This document shows, in pieces, positions 7,259 to 15,387 of a DNA stretch of 15,473 nucleotides (positions are counted from its first letter, which is position 1; each line of letters opens with the position of its first letter). The notes under the pieces are model-generated. The model saw only the letters and a list, made by a program, of their open reading frames with translations. It had not been told where the DNA came from and did not search any database. The position numbers and the translations under genes are program-made. This DNA comes from Candidatus Avelusimicrobium facis (GTDB taxonomy: Bacteria; Elusimicrobiota; Elusimicrobia; Elusimicrobiales; Elusimicrobiaceae): the NCBI GenBank assembly GCA_900762815.1, contig CAAFHX010000060.1, positions 1 to 15,473 on the forward strand. Reading direction: 5' to 3'.

Positions 7259-7288
7259 TTGGAAAGGAACTTTCTTTTATGGTAAAAT
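7259..7288 (+). promoter_or_regulatory. Promoter of the tetR-efflux operon
   Basis: The extended -10 TGGTAAAAT (7280-7288) has a weak -35-like TTGGAA (7259-7264) 18 bases before the hexamer. The start of transcription is expected around 7294-7297, giving a leader of only about 15 bases. Confidence 0.6.
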
Positions 7289-7289
7289 A

Positions 7290-7305
7290 TACTTACCGGT
7301 AGGTA
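7290..7305 (+). promoter_or_regulatory. Probable TetR operator (16-bp imperfect palindrome)
   Basis: TACTTACC (7290-7297) is followed directly by GGTAGGTA (7298-7305), a palindrome with one mismatched pair. It sits between the -10 and the tetR ATG (7310), covers the expected transcription start and includes the only SD-like bases (AGGTAG). TetR-family genes commonly repress their own operon through such sites. Assignment to this TetR protein is inferred from position. Confidence 0.7.
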
Positions 7306-7309
7306 GAAT

Positions 7310-7969
7310 ATGAAAAAAGAAAACAAACCTTTAAAACAAGACCGCGCCGCGCGGGAGCAGCAAATGTGCCGGCGCATCAAAGACGCGGCGTTTAAACTGA
7401 TGGCCGAAAAAGGGATAGACGGCGTTTCCATGCGGGAAATCGCCGAAAAGGTGCACGTCACCAAACCGGTGCTGTACTATTATTTTAAAGACAAAGAATC
7501 CCTCTGCTTGGCTATTATACGGGAGTGCAAACAAAAGTTTGACGATTTGTTGAAAAATTCCTTGGCCCAAAACGAGCCCGTTACCCACGTGTTGGGGCAA
7601 CTGCTGGAGCGGCATTTGGAGTTCTTTCAGGATGATCCGCGCAACTCTAAATTCGTCATTAATATGATTGCCTATATTTTAAGCAATAAAACCAAGCCCC
7701 TTGCGGGGGAAGAGTGCGAAGACGCGCTGCAGGAGCTTTTTGCCCGCGCCGCCCGCCGGGGCGAAGTGGCCGAAAAGGGATTGCCCGAATTGGAAAGCTT
7801 GGTGCGTGCTTTGCATCTGCAAATTATGTTGTGCGCTTATGTGCAGACATACCGTCAAGATGTGCTGCCCAAACACAAAGAAATCATTTATACCCAGGCC
7901 TTTGTGAACCGCTTGGCCCAAATTATTGTTCTGGGCATTAACGAATATTATAAGGGAAAAAAGAAATAA
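7310..7969 (+). CDS. TetR/AcrR-family transcriptional regulator
   Basis: A DNA-binding repressor of 219 residues. The N-terminal part (about 18-65) is a typical TetR domain with the helix-turn-helix VSMREIAEKVHVTKPVLYYYF (39-59) followed by KDKESL. The rest is helical and would form the ligand-binding and dimer domain, which varies among family members; its ligand cannot be read from the sequence. The first gene of an efflux operon, it probably represses itself and the three genes downstream by way of the palindrome at 7290-7305. The tolC-like start codon begins one base after its stop. AcrR-type regulation, with drug or bile-like ligands releasing the repressor, is the usual model; here it is inference from context. 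Confidence 0.92.
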   Translation: MKKENKPLKQDRAAREQQMCRRIKDAAFKLMAEKGIDGVSMREIAEKVHVTKPVLYYYFKDKESLCLAIIRECKQKFDDLLKNSLAQNEPVTHVLGQLLERHLEFFQDDPRNSKFVINMIAYILSNKTKPLAGEECEDALQELFARAARRGEVAEKGLPELESLVRALHLQIMLCAYVQTYRQDVLPKHKEIIYTQAFVNRLAQIIVLGINEYYKGKKK

Positions 7970-7970
7970 G

Positions 7971-9356
7971 ATGAACAAAATGATACTCGGTTGCGCCGCC
8001 TGCCTGTTGGCTGCGGCGCCTGTGTTGGCCGCTCCTTCCGCCAAAGACCCCGCCTCGGATTTATTCAAAGAGCGGGTGGAAGTAGACGGCGAAAAAATAT
8101 CCATTAAGCAAGCCATTGATTTGGCCTTGCAAGACAGCTATCAAATAATTGATGCTGCCAAAACGCGGGAAATTTACCAGGCCAAGCTCCAAGAAGCCCG
8201 GGCCTCTTTTTACCCGACTGTGAGCCTGAGCGGCACCTACGGCCGTGCTTTGAAAAAAGCCCGCATGCCCCTGGGCGACACGCTGCTGGAAGTGGGCAAG
8301 AACAACACCTTTTCCGCCGCAGCGGGGTTGGACTACATTTTGTGGTCCGGCGGCCAAGTGCGCAACAATGCCAAATTGGCCGGCGTGCAGGCGGAGGAAA
8401 GTTTGTACCAATACAAACACACCCAAAGCCTGGTGACGCAACAGGTGGTGAAATTCTGCTACGACATTATTTATGCGTCTGCGCTGATTCGCGTGCAAGA
8501 GGAATACTTAGATATTGCCAAACAGCATTTGGCCGAGACGCGCGCCCGCTACCGCGAGGGGTTGTCCAGCAATTTGGACGTGCTTAACCAAAAGGTGCAG
8601 GTGGAAAATATTGAGCCGCAAGTCATGCAGGCCAAAAAGAATTTTGAGCTGGGCAATTTGTATTTGCGCCAAATTTTGAACCGGGACCCGGAGGACGGTA
8701 TCTATCTGACCTGGACGGAAAAAGATTTGCGCGTGCCGCCCACGCCGCCGCTGGATGAGTTGTATGCCTTGGCGATGAAATACCGCCCCGAGCTGGTGAT
8801 GAGCAAGCTGGCGGTGGAGGCGGCGCATTACAGCATCCAACTAGCCAAGTCCGGCCATATGCCCGTGCTGGCGCTGACAGCTGACTACAGCTACAACGCG
8901 TATACCGACCACGGTTTCCCGCAGCACCGCAACCAATATTATTGGGCCAGCAATGCGGGGTTGTCTTTAAATATCCCGCTGTTTGAAGGATTTAAAAATT
9001 CCTCGCGGGTAACCCAGCAGGAGCTGGCGTACGAACAGGCGGTGGCCGCGTACAAGAACAGACTGAAAAATGTGCGTATCCAGGTTAAGGACGCTTATCT
9101 GAACTTGGAAGAGGCCAAAAGCCGCATAGAGGCCACGCGCGGCGTGGTGCAGCAAGCCCGTGAAAATTTAAACGCGCAAATGCTGCGCTACCGCAACGGG
9201 TTGTCCAGCCGGTTGGAGCTCAACGATGCCACGGCCAATGTGAACGATTCGGATTTGCAATATGTGCAAGCCGTGTACGATGCGGTGATTGCGCTGTCGG
9301 ATTTGAGATATGCCGTAGGAGTAGAGGTTTCTTTATATGAAAAAAAAGACAATTAA
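7971..9356 (+). CDS. TolC-family outer-membrane efflux channel
   Basis: A 461-residue exported protein forming the outer-membrane exit duct of the efflux pump. A Sec signal peptide is clear: Lys3, a hydrophobic core from about 4 to 18, cleavage probably after VLA at residue 20. The mature part shows the two tandem OEP halves of TolC; the duplicated motif is visible as RYREGLSSNLDVLNQ (193-207) and RYRNGLSSRLELNDA (406-420). No lipobox is present at the cleavage site, so it is probably not a lipoprotein. An open frame continues upstream to 7926 inside tetR, but the signal peptide sets the start at ATG 7971, one base past the tetR stop. The SD is weak (AAGGG, 14 bases away), so coupling to tetR translation is likely. 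The gene's end overlaps the adaptor gene by 20 bases. Confidence 0.92.
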   Translation: MNKMILGCAACLLAAAPVLAAPSAKDPASDLFKERVEVDGEKISIKQAIDLALQDSYQIIDAAKTREIYQAKLQEARASFYPTVSLSGTYGRALKKARMPLGDTLLEVGKNNTFSAAAGLDYILWSGGQVRNNAKLAGVQAEESLYQYKHTQSLVTQQVVKFCYDIIYASALIRVQEEYLDIAKQHLAETRARYREGLSSNLDVLNQKVQVENIEPQVMQAKKNFELGNLYLRQILNRDPEDGIYLTWTEKDLRVPPTPPLDELYALAMKYRPELVMSKLAVEAAHYSIQLAKSGHMPVLALTADYSYNAYTDHGFPQHRNQYYWASNAGLSLNIPLFEGFKNSSRVTQQELAYEQAVAAYKNRLKNVRIQVKDAYLNLEEAKSRIEATRGVVQQARENLNAQMLRYRNGLSSRLELNDATANVNDSDLQYVQAVYDAVIALSDLRYAVGVEVSLYEKKDN

Positions 9357-10245
9357 ACAGGTAAACTATGCGCTGATAGCGCTGGTGATTTTTATTTTGG
9401 TGGGGCTGCTTTTCCGCGGGGATCCGTCCAAAAAAGTGTTGGGCTCGGTGCCGATGGATGTGTTTACGGTGCAGACCGATACGGTGCAAAAGCGGGATTT
9501 AAAGGAACGTCTGCTGATGTCGGGCAGCGTCAAGGCCCAAGAGGAAGCCGTGCTTTACCCGCGCGTAGAGGGTAAGCTGCGCAAAAACCTGCTGCGTGAA
9601 GGAGACCGCGTGAAACGCAATCAAACGGTTTCTTTGATTGAGCGCGATGAAGTGGGTGCGGTGTACGAGCCGGTGGTGGTGCCCTCCACCATTACGGGCG
9701 TGGTGGGCCGTGTGTATTTAGACCCCGGCGAGAACGTAACCAAAAGCACCCCGGTGGCTTTGGTGGTCAATCAGCAGACTGTGCGCATTACGGCCGACAT
9801 TCCCGAGCGCTACATCGGGCAAATTTACAAAGGGCAAACCGCGCTGCTGCGCGTGGATGCCTTGCCGGGGCAAGATTTTGAAGCCAAACTCCATATCATC
9901 AGCCCGGTGGTGGATTCCATGAGCCGTTCTGTGGCGGTGGAATTTGTGGCCGACAATGCCAAAGGGTTGCTTAAGTCGGGGATGTTTGCCAAGCTAGACA
10001 TAGCCTTGGCGGAGAAGAAAAACGCCAACAGCTTGGCCAAAACCAGCGTTTATACCGATAAAGCCACGGCCCAGCGCTATGTGTTTGTGCCGTCTGAGGA
10101 CGGGCAAACGGCACTTCGGCAAAATGTGGCCGTGGGGTTTGAAAACAACGACTATGCCGAAATTACCCAAGGCCTGCGGGCGGGGCAAAAAGTGATTGCT
10201 TTTGCCTACGGCCTCAAGGACGGCAGTAAGATTCATATCAAATAG
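9337..10245 (+). CDS. RND efflux periplasmic adaptor (membrane fusion protein), short form
   Basis: Links the RND pump to the outer-membrane channel. A short basic N-terminus and one membrane helix (about 10-26) anchor it to the inner membrane; no lipobox is seen. The order is a lipoyl domain (about 62-145; the two halves contain VEGKLRKNLLREGDRV and ITGVVGRVYLDPGENV), a beta-barrel domain (about 146-225) and a membrane-proximal domain (230-302). The two lipoyl halves are joined by only about ten residues (103-114), where AcrA-like adaptors carry a long alpha-helical hairpin. At 302 residues it is clearly shorter than AcrA (about 400). GAGG lies upstream of the ATG, which is inside the tolC-like gene. 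The HlyD/AcrA family call is firm; how it docks to the channel without a hairpin is open. Confidence 0.9.
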   Translation: MKKKTIKQVNYALIALVIFILVGLLFRGDPSKKVLGSVPMDVFTVQTDTVQKRDLKERLLMSGSVKAQEEAVLYPRVEGKLRKNLLREGDRVKRNQTVSLIERDEVGAVYEPVVVPSTITGVVGRVYLDPGENVTKSTPVALVVNQQTVRITADIPERYIGQIYKGQTALLRVDALPGQDFEAKLHIISPVVDSMSRSVAVEFVADNAKGLLKSGMFAKLDIALAEKKNANSLAKTSVYTDKATAQRYVFVPSEDGQTALRQNVAVGFENNDYAEITQGLRAGQKVIAFAYGLKDGSKIHIK

Positions 10246-10252
10246 GGTTTTT

Positions 10253-13200
10253 ATGCAAGAGAACGAACAACAGCAACAAGCCGCGCGGGAAGCGGCGCGC
10301 AAGGGCGGGTTTTCCGCAGTGTTTATCAAACGCCCGGTGCTGACGATTATGCTTTCGCTGTCTTTGGTCATTTTGGGCCTGATGGCATACCGCAGCATGG
10401 GGGTGGGGCTGTACCCGAACGTGGATGTGCCGTATGTGCTGGTGCAGACCACCTTGGCCGGTGCCAGCTCGGAGGAAATGGAAACTTCCGTCAGCAAAGT
10501 GATTGAAGAGTCCGTCAACCAGATTGAAGGCATTGACGAGTTGCAAAGTACCAGCACGGAAGGCATTTCGCTGGTGGTGGTCAAGTTTGAGCTGGACAAA
10601 GACCGCGACGTCGCCGCGCAGGAAGTGCGCGACAAAGTGGATCTGATTACCAATGATTTGCCCGACGGCACCGACCGCCCGATTATTATGAAATTGGACG
10701 CGGATTCTTTTTCCGTGCTCAATGTGGTGGTATCGGGGGAGCGGGACATTATCGAATTGACCGAAATCGCTAAGAAAAAGGTAAAGGAAAATATTGAAAA
10801 CATCCGCGGCGTGGGGTCGGTCAATATTGTGGGGGGCCGCGAACGCGAAGTGCATGTTATTGTCAATCCGTTTAAATTGTATTCGTTGGGGCTGTCCATT
10901 AAATCGGTCAAAGAGGCTTTGCAAAACCAAAATGTGGAAATGCCCGGCGGCCGCGTAGAGCAGCAACACCGCGAGTACAGCTTGCGCATTTTGGGCCGCA
11001 TGCCCGATGTAGCCTCTTTTAACGATGTGTTTGTGGCGCGCAGAAACGGAGCGGCCATTAAAATCTCCGATATCGGCTATGCCGAAGACTCCGGCGAATA
11101 CGACCGGGAGTCCACCTACTTAAACGGCCGCCGCGCGGTAACGCTGGAGATCAAAAAACAGTCCGGCACCAATACGCTGGCCGTCATTGAAGCCGTCAAG
11201 GAAAAACTGGCTCTTATCGGCCCGGGCTTACCTAAGGATATTCAACTTTCCCTGATGTTGGACCAGTCCGGCACCATTCGCGCTTCGGTCAATACCGTGC
11301 TGGAGCACTTGATCTTGGGCGGTATCCTGGCCGGGATCATGGTGCTGATTTTTATGGGTTCGCTGCGCTCCACCTTTATTGCCTTTTTGGCTATGCCCAT
11401 CTCTATTATCGGTTCATTCCTGTTTATGAATATGATGGGCTTTACCATTGACTCCATGACGTTGCTGGGGTTGACGGTGGCGGTGGGGATTGTGATTGAC
11501 GACGCCATTGTGATGTTGGAAAACATTTACCGCCACATGGAGAAATACAACAAAACCCCGCTGCAGGCCGCATTGGACGGCTCGCGCGAGATTACCTCTA
11601 CCGTGGTCGCGACCACGCTGTCTATTTTGGTCATCTTCTTGCCGCTGGCGTATATGGACGGCATTGTGGGGCGCATCGTGCGCAACTACGGCATGACGGT
11701 GGTGTTTGCCATTGCGCTGTCCGGGTTGGTCGCGCTGACGCTGACCCCGATGTTGTGCGCCAAAATGTTAAAAAAGAAGGACGGCAAAAACCGCTTGGAC
11801 CAAGCCGTAGACAAAATCAACGACGTGTTGGTGGATGCCTACATCCCTATGCTCAAGTGGTCCATTACGCACCGCAAAATTATGGTGGCTTTGTCCGTGC
11901 TGAGTGTGGCGGCCTTAATTCCCATGATGAAAATTGTGGGCGGGGAATTTTTCCCGCAGGATGACAGCGGCAAAATCCAAATCAGCGTAGAAGCCCCCGT
12001 GGGCACCAGCTACGCCGACACGCAAAAAATCCTGATGCAGATTGAGGACGACATCCGCCGCATGCCGTATGTGAAAGACGTGCTTATTTCCGCCGGCGTG
12101 GGCGAAAACAGCTTTGCCAGTTCCAGCCCCAGCAACCAGGGCAATATCCGCTTTGAGTTGCAGGACCGCAAAACGCGCAAAGGCATTACCACGGCCAAAT
12201 ATTTGGATTTGACCCGCCAGCTGATGAAAAAATACGAGGGCCTGAAAACCAGCTCCTACATTGTGTCTGACGGCCCCGGCGGCGGCCGCAAAGAAGTGCA
12301 GTTTGTGATTTCCGGTCCGGACATTGACAAGCTGACCGAGTACGGCCATGCCGTCTTGGATAAATTACACCAAGACCCGCGGTTTATTGACTTGGACCTG
12401 TCCTTGGATTTGGCCAAGCCGGAATACCGCGTGGTCATCAACCGCGAAAAAGCGCACGATATGGGCGTGAGCGTAACCGATATTGCCTCGGCCCTGCGCA
12501 CCATGGTGGGCGGAGAGGATGATATCACCAAATACAAAGAAGGCGATGAGCTGTACGAAGTGCGTATCCGCGTGGCAGAGCAATACCGCGATACCAAAGA
12601 GGCCGTCAGCGCGTTGATGGTGCCCAGCAAGGTGGAAGGGAAGGAAGGCATTGTCCGTTTGGACAGCGTGGCCACTATTGAAGAAGGCTTGGGCCCCAAC
12701 CAAATTGACCGCCTTAACCGCCAACGCCAAATTACGGTGGAAGCCAACTTAAACGGATTGGATATGCGCACCGCCATGGGCATCGTGCGCCAAGCGTTTG
12801 ATTCGTTGGGCGCCTCCGGCGAGTACACCGGCGGCTTGAGCGGCAGCTCCAAGGAAATGGGCCGTATGTTTGCCTCTTTCTTAATGGCCTTTGTGTTGGC
12901 GTTCTTATTTAAGTATATGATTTTGGCCGCCCAGTTTGAGAACTATTCCCACCCGGTGGCGATTATCGTGTCCTTGCCGCTGACCATTCCGTTTGCGGTG
13001 CTCTCGCTGCTTATTACCGGGCAGACGCTGAATATTTTTAGTTTGCTGGGCTTGTTTATGTTAATCGGCGTCGTCAGCAAAAACGCCATTTTGCAGACGG
13101 ACTACACCGACCAGCTGCGTGCCCGCGGATATGGCCGTACCAATGCCATTTTGCAGGCCAACCGCGTGCGCTTGCGTCCGATTTTGATGACGACGCTGAC

Positions 13201-13444
13201 CCTGGTGGTAGGCGTGGTGCCGATGCTGCTTTCCAACGGAGAGGGTGCCGAATCCCGCCGCAGTTTGGCCATTGTCATCGTGGGCGGACAGGCTTTGTCT
13301 TTGCTCATTACGCTGCTGATGACCCCCGTTACGTATATCCTGATGGATAAATTCGGCGCGTGGGTCAATTGGAAGCTGCGCGGTATCCCCATCCCGGCCG
13401 ACAAAGACCAAGCTGTGATTTTGCCGGAAGTCCCGGCGGATTAA
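10253..13444 (+). CDS. RND multidrug efflux transporter, HAE1/AcrB-type permease
   Basis: A proton-driven inner-membrane pump of 1063 residues, the normal AcrB size. TM1 follows FIKRPVLTIML (24-34), and the periplasmic porter domain begins with GLYPNVDVPYV. The proton-relay aspartates are Asp416-Asp417 in VIDDAIVMLENIY and the partner Lys943 is in GVVSKNAIL, matching AcrB Asp407-Asp408 and Lys940. The C-terminal motif VRLRPILMTT is typical. A short Gln/Glu/Ala-rich lead (2-19) precedes TM1. The frame extends upstream to 10196 inside the adaptor gene, but ATG 10253 has AGGG upstream and starts 7 bases after the adaptor stop. Substrates cannot be told from sequence; organic toxicants, antibiotics or bile salts are usual for HAE1 pumps. 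Confidence 0.96.
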   Translation: MQENEQQQQAAREAARKGGFSAVFIKRPVLTIMLSLSLVILGLMAYRSMGVGLYPNVDVPYVLVQTTLAGASSEEMETSVSKVIEESVNQIEGIDELQSTSTEGISLVVVKFELDKDRDVAAQEVRDKVDLITNDLPDGTDRPIIMKLDADSFSVLNVVVSGERDIIELTEIAKKKVKENIENIRGVGSVNIVGGREREVHVIVNPFKLYSLGLSIKSVKEALQNQNVEMPGGRVEQQHREYSLRILGRMPDVASFNDVFVARRNGAAIKISDIGYAEDSGEYDRESTYLNGRRAVTLEIKKQSGTNTLAVIEAVKEKLALIGPGLPKDIQLSLMLDQSGTIRASVNTVLEHLILGGILAGIMVLIFMGSLRSTFIAFLAMPISIIGSFLFMNMMGFTIDSMTLLGLTVAVGIVIDDAIVMLENIYRHMEKYNKTPLQAALDGSREITSTVVATTLSILVIFLPLAYMDGIVGRIVRNYGMTVVFAIALSGLVALTLTPMLCAKMLKKKDGKNRLDQAVDKINDVLVDAYIPMLKWSITHRKIMVALSVLSVAALIPMMKIVGGEFFPQDDSGKIQISVEAPVGTSYADTQKILMQIEDDIRRMPYVKDVLISAGVGENSFASSSPSNQGNIRFELQDRKTRKGITTAKYLDLTRQLMKKYEGLKTSSYIVSDGPGGGRKEVQFVISGPDIDKLTEYGHAVLDKLHQDPRFIDLDLSLDLAKPEYRVVINREKAHDMGVSVTDIASALRTMVGGEDDITKYKEGDELYEVRIRVAEQYRDTKEAVSALMVPSKVEGKEGIVRLDSVATIEEGLGPNQIDRLNRQRQITVEANLNGLDMRTAMGIVRQAFDSLGASGEYTGGLSGSSKEMGRMFASFLMAFVLAFLFKYMILAAQFENYSHPVAIIVSLPLTIPFAVLSLLITGQTLNIFSLLGLFMLIGVVSKNAILQTDYTDQLRARGYGRTNAILQANRVRLRPILMTTLTLVVGVVPMLLSNGEGAESRRSLAIVIVGGQALSLLITLLMTPVTYILMDKFGAWVNWKLRGIPIPADKDQAVILPEVPAD

Positions 13445-13463
13445 AAGCTGTTTTACGTAAGTC

Positions 13464-13490
13464 AAAAGGCCCGCCGGAAGCGGGCCTTTT
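13464..13490 (+). terminator. Intrinsic terminator after the efflux operon
   Basis: An 11-bp perfect stem AAAAGGCCCGC (13464-13474) with GCGGGCCTTTT (13480-13490), loop CGGAA. The U tract is short (four T, within the stem), so termination may be partial. Confidence 0.8.
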
Positions 13491-13584
13491 GCCGGGGTAT
13501 CGGTCTGTTTCTGGGTCTTGTGGTCCCTGCGTTTTAGGCCCAAGGACCCTTGTCGCCGAAAGGTCTTTTTGACATACTATAAGT

Positions 13585-15123
13585 ATGAAACTGCTATCTA
13601 AAATTATTTCTTGCTGTTTGATTGCTTGTCTGCTCACGGGCCCGCTCCCGCTGGGCGCGCAGGGGTTTGTTCCCTCTTTTTCCAAAAAAGCTTCCCGGCC
13701 CGACCTGCTGGGGCACTTGAAAGAACAGGCCTTTATCCGCCAACCGAAGCAAACGGTGCGGGCTTTATCGGCCCGGTATACGCGCAGCGGTAAGGTAGAC
13801 GGCCGGGCTTTGGCGGCGATTTTGTTTGACCAAAAATACATCGCGGCATTAACCCAGGAAGAAGCCGCGACGCTGGTTTTTTTGGCTTCTGTGATCCGGG
13901 AGCCGGACACGGTGGTAGAGCGGCAGTTGCTGCGTGCGGCGCTTACCCCGCTGAAGGATTATGATGAAAAGGACAACATGAAGTTGAAAGGCTTCTATGC
14001 CCTGGTGGCGGCCGCGTTTGGGCACAATGCGTGGACCTCCCGCAAAGTGGAGGATTGGGCTTTTGCGCAAGTGAAGGAGGCCGCGTATGCCGCAGGAACG
14101 GGACGGCACGGAGTCTGGGCGTCGGAGGTGCTGGGGTATTTGGCCGTGCCGAGCGAAGAAAATCCCTGGTCTACCCTCCGTCGGGATCAATTTGAAATGC
14201 GGCTGGAACAAACCTTGCGCCGCTTTGACTGGCTCAAAAACAGACCGGCCGATTATAAAATGCGCGGCGTGAAAAATGTCTTTGGCGACACCAATCAGGG
14301 CATATTGATTTCTTTGTTCACGCAAGCCAACAGCTTTTTCGCCATGAAAGACGATGACGGCTTTTTGAAACAAATGGTCAGCGCGGGCGGCTTAAACCCC
14401 GTTGGCCGTGCACTGCTGAACAACGGAGAAAATATTTCCAGCCGCTTTTCTAATGACGGCGAAAGTTTTTATCTGCACTCTCCTACCCCGGGGACGGACG
14501 GCAAGGGGCACTTTGTGGCCTCGGCCAACGGGCGCAATCATTTTATTGTGGCTAATTTGGTACAGGCTTTGTTCCTGTCTTATCACTCACAAAATACCAA
14601 AACCAGTTCCGCCAGGATGCAGGCCTTTATCCGCAGCTTTTTGACCACGGATAAAAAAGGCCATTTCGTACATTACCTGTATGTCCCGCTGCAAGGCATA
14701 TGGCAGGGAGCCCGGCTGCACGATACCAGCTCTTTGTATGGTTGGGAAAGGGAAGAAGCCGCCCTGCAAAAAGAATTGTATGGCAAATTAAAGAAAGGTT
14801 ATCCTTGGACCCGGGCTTGCACCGGGGTGCAAGGGGCGTGTGAAGTGGCCGTAGAGTGGATTACCCTGGGCAAGGTGTTCGGCTGGATGTTTAAAGGCTT
14901 GGGCTGGGGCGTCAGCAAGGGTACTTCGGCGGTGGTCAAGGTATTGCCGGGCCGCGCGCTGGTGAACTTGGCGGTGCTGGAAATTGCCGGCAAGCAGGGC
15001 CTGCGCTGGACGCAGCGCGGGGTGAAGCGTCTGCTCAGCCAATACGGTTGGAAGGCGGGGGTCGGTGCGGCAGCGGCTGCTGCGCTCCGCTCAGACCGCC
15101 GCCCCAATGTCTTGGCGCGTTAA
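13585..15123 (+). CDS. Exported protein of unknown function
   Basis: I do not recognise this 512-residue protein. It starts with a good Sec signal peptide: Lys2 and Lys6, a hydrophobic core (7-19) and probable cleavage after LGA at residue 25. It is probably periplasmic or secreted. Residues 36-225 look helical and Leu/Ala-rich. The middle (about 229-335) is richer in Gly, Asn, Ser and His. Residues 355-410 contain many aromatics (HYLYVPLQGIWQGARLHD). Cys412 and Cys419 could form a disulfide. The C-terminus (428-500) has amphipathic or weakly hydrophobic helices and a Gly/Ala stretch at 492-500. No SD precedes ATG 13585, and the nearest promoter-like bases (TTGACA 13569-13574, TATAAG 13578-13583) do not have normal spacing. 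A strong hairpin terminator follows its stop, which supports a real gene. Confidence 0.8.
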   Translation: MKLLSKIISCCLIACLLTGPLPLGAQGFVPSFSKKASRPDLLGHLKEQAFIRQPKQTVRALSARYTRSGKVDGRALAAILFDQKYIAALTQEEAATLVFLASVIREPDTVVERQLLRAALTPLKDYDEKDNMKLKGFYALVAAAFGHNAWTSRKVEDWAFAQVKEAAYAAGTGRHGVWASEVLGYLAVPSEENPWSTLRRDQFEMRLEQTLRRFDWLKNRPADYKMRGVKNVFGDTNQGILISLFTQANSFFAMKDDDGFLKQMVSAGGLNPVGRALLNNGENISSRFSNDGESFYLHSPTPGTDGKGHFVASANGRNHFIVANLVQALFLSYHSQNTKTSSARMQAFIRSFLTTDKKGHFVHYLYVPLQGIWQGARLHDTSSLYGWEREEAALQKELYGKLKKGYPWTRACTGVQGACEVAVEWITLGKVFGWMFKGLGWGVSKGTSAVVKVLPGRALVNLAVLEIAGKQGLRWTQRGVKRLLSQYGWKAGVGAAAAAALRSDRRPNVLAR

Positions 15124-15135
15124 CAAAATTTTTAG

Positions 15136-15163
15136 AAAGCCCGGGAACTCCCCGGGCTTTTTT
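15136..15163 (+). terminator. Intrinsic terminator of the exported-protein gene
   Basis: A perfect 10-bp stem AAAGCCCGGG (15136-15145) with CCCGGGCTTT (15151-15160) runs into six T (15158-15163), 13 bases after the stop codon at 15121-15123. Confidence 0.95.
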
Positions 15164-15167
15164 GCGC

Positions 15168-15195
15168 AAAAAAATCCCCGCTGCTTTAGCGGGGA
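15168..15195 (-). terminator. Intrinsic terminator of tRNA-Cys
   Basis: On the minus strand an 8-bp stem (15195-15188 with 15182-15175; TCCCCGCT/AGCGGGGA) runs into seven U (15174-15168), ten bases past the tRNA 3' end. It faces the plus-strand terminator across GCGC. Confidence 0.93.
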
Positions 15196-15204
15196 GAAAA
15201 GAAA

Positions 15205-15276
15205 AGGTGCGGGCGGGAATCGAACCCGCGAATATGAGTTTTGCAGACTCACGCCTTACCACTTGGCCACCGCACC
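15205..15276 (-). tRNA. tRNA-Cys (anticodon GCA)
   Basis: Read on the minus strand, a full cloverleaf forms: acceptor GGTGCGG/CCGCACC, D arm GCC...GGC with loop AAGTGGTAA, anticodon stem TGAGT/ACTCA with loop CTGCAAA, and T arm GCGGG-TTCGATT-CCCGC. The anticodon GCA is at 15244-15242. The discriminator base is U (15205), the known cysteine identity element at position 73. CCA is not encoded and must be added after transcription. The tRNA is 72 bases long including U73 and appears intact and transcribed alone, with its own terminator. Confidence 0.97.
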
Positions 15277-15294
15277 GTCAAAGGGGGTACAAAT

Positions 15295-15300
15295 ATTATA
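15295..15300 (-). promoter_or_regulatory. -10 element of the tRNA-Cys promoter
   Basis: The minus strand reads a perfect TATAAT here, 18 bases before the tRNA 5' end. The expected -35 region (about 15318-15324, TTCGTA or similar) is weak. Confidence 0.6.
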
Positions 15301-15387
15301 GAAAAAAATAGGCTTTTTTACGAAAAATAACTTTTCCCCGTCGGGCCCGTCGCTTCCGAGTCTATCTGCGGGTGTAAAAATCGGGTC

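Noticed and set aside
7926..7970. Upstream start for the tolC-like gene
   Set aside because: It would bury the signal peptide behind 15 residues encoded inside tetR; ATG 7971 gives a normal signal peptide.
10196..10252. Upstream start for the RND pump
   Set aside because: It lies inside the adaptor gene and adds 19 residues with no family counterpart; ATG 10253 has AGGG upstream.
13451..13461. TTTTACGTAAG, also present at 5446-5456, as a shared regulatory site
   Set aside because: Only two copies are present, one just before sppA and the other just after the RND pump stop codon. The positions are not equivalent, and an 11-base match of low complexity can occur by chance in 15 kb.
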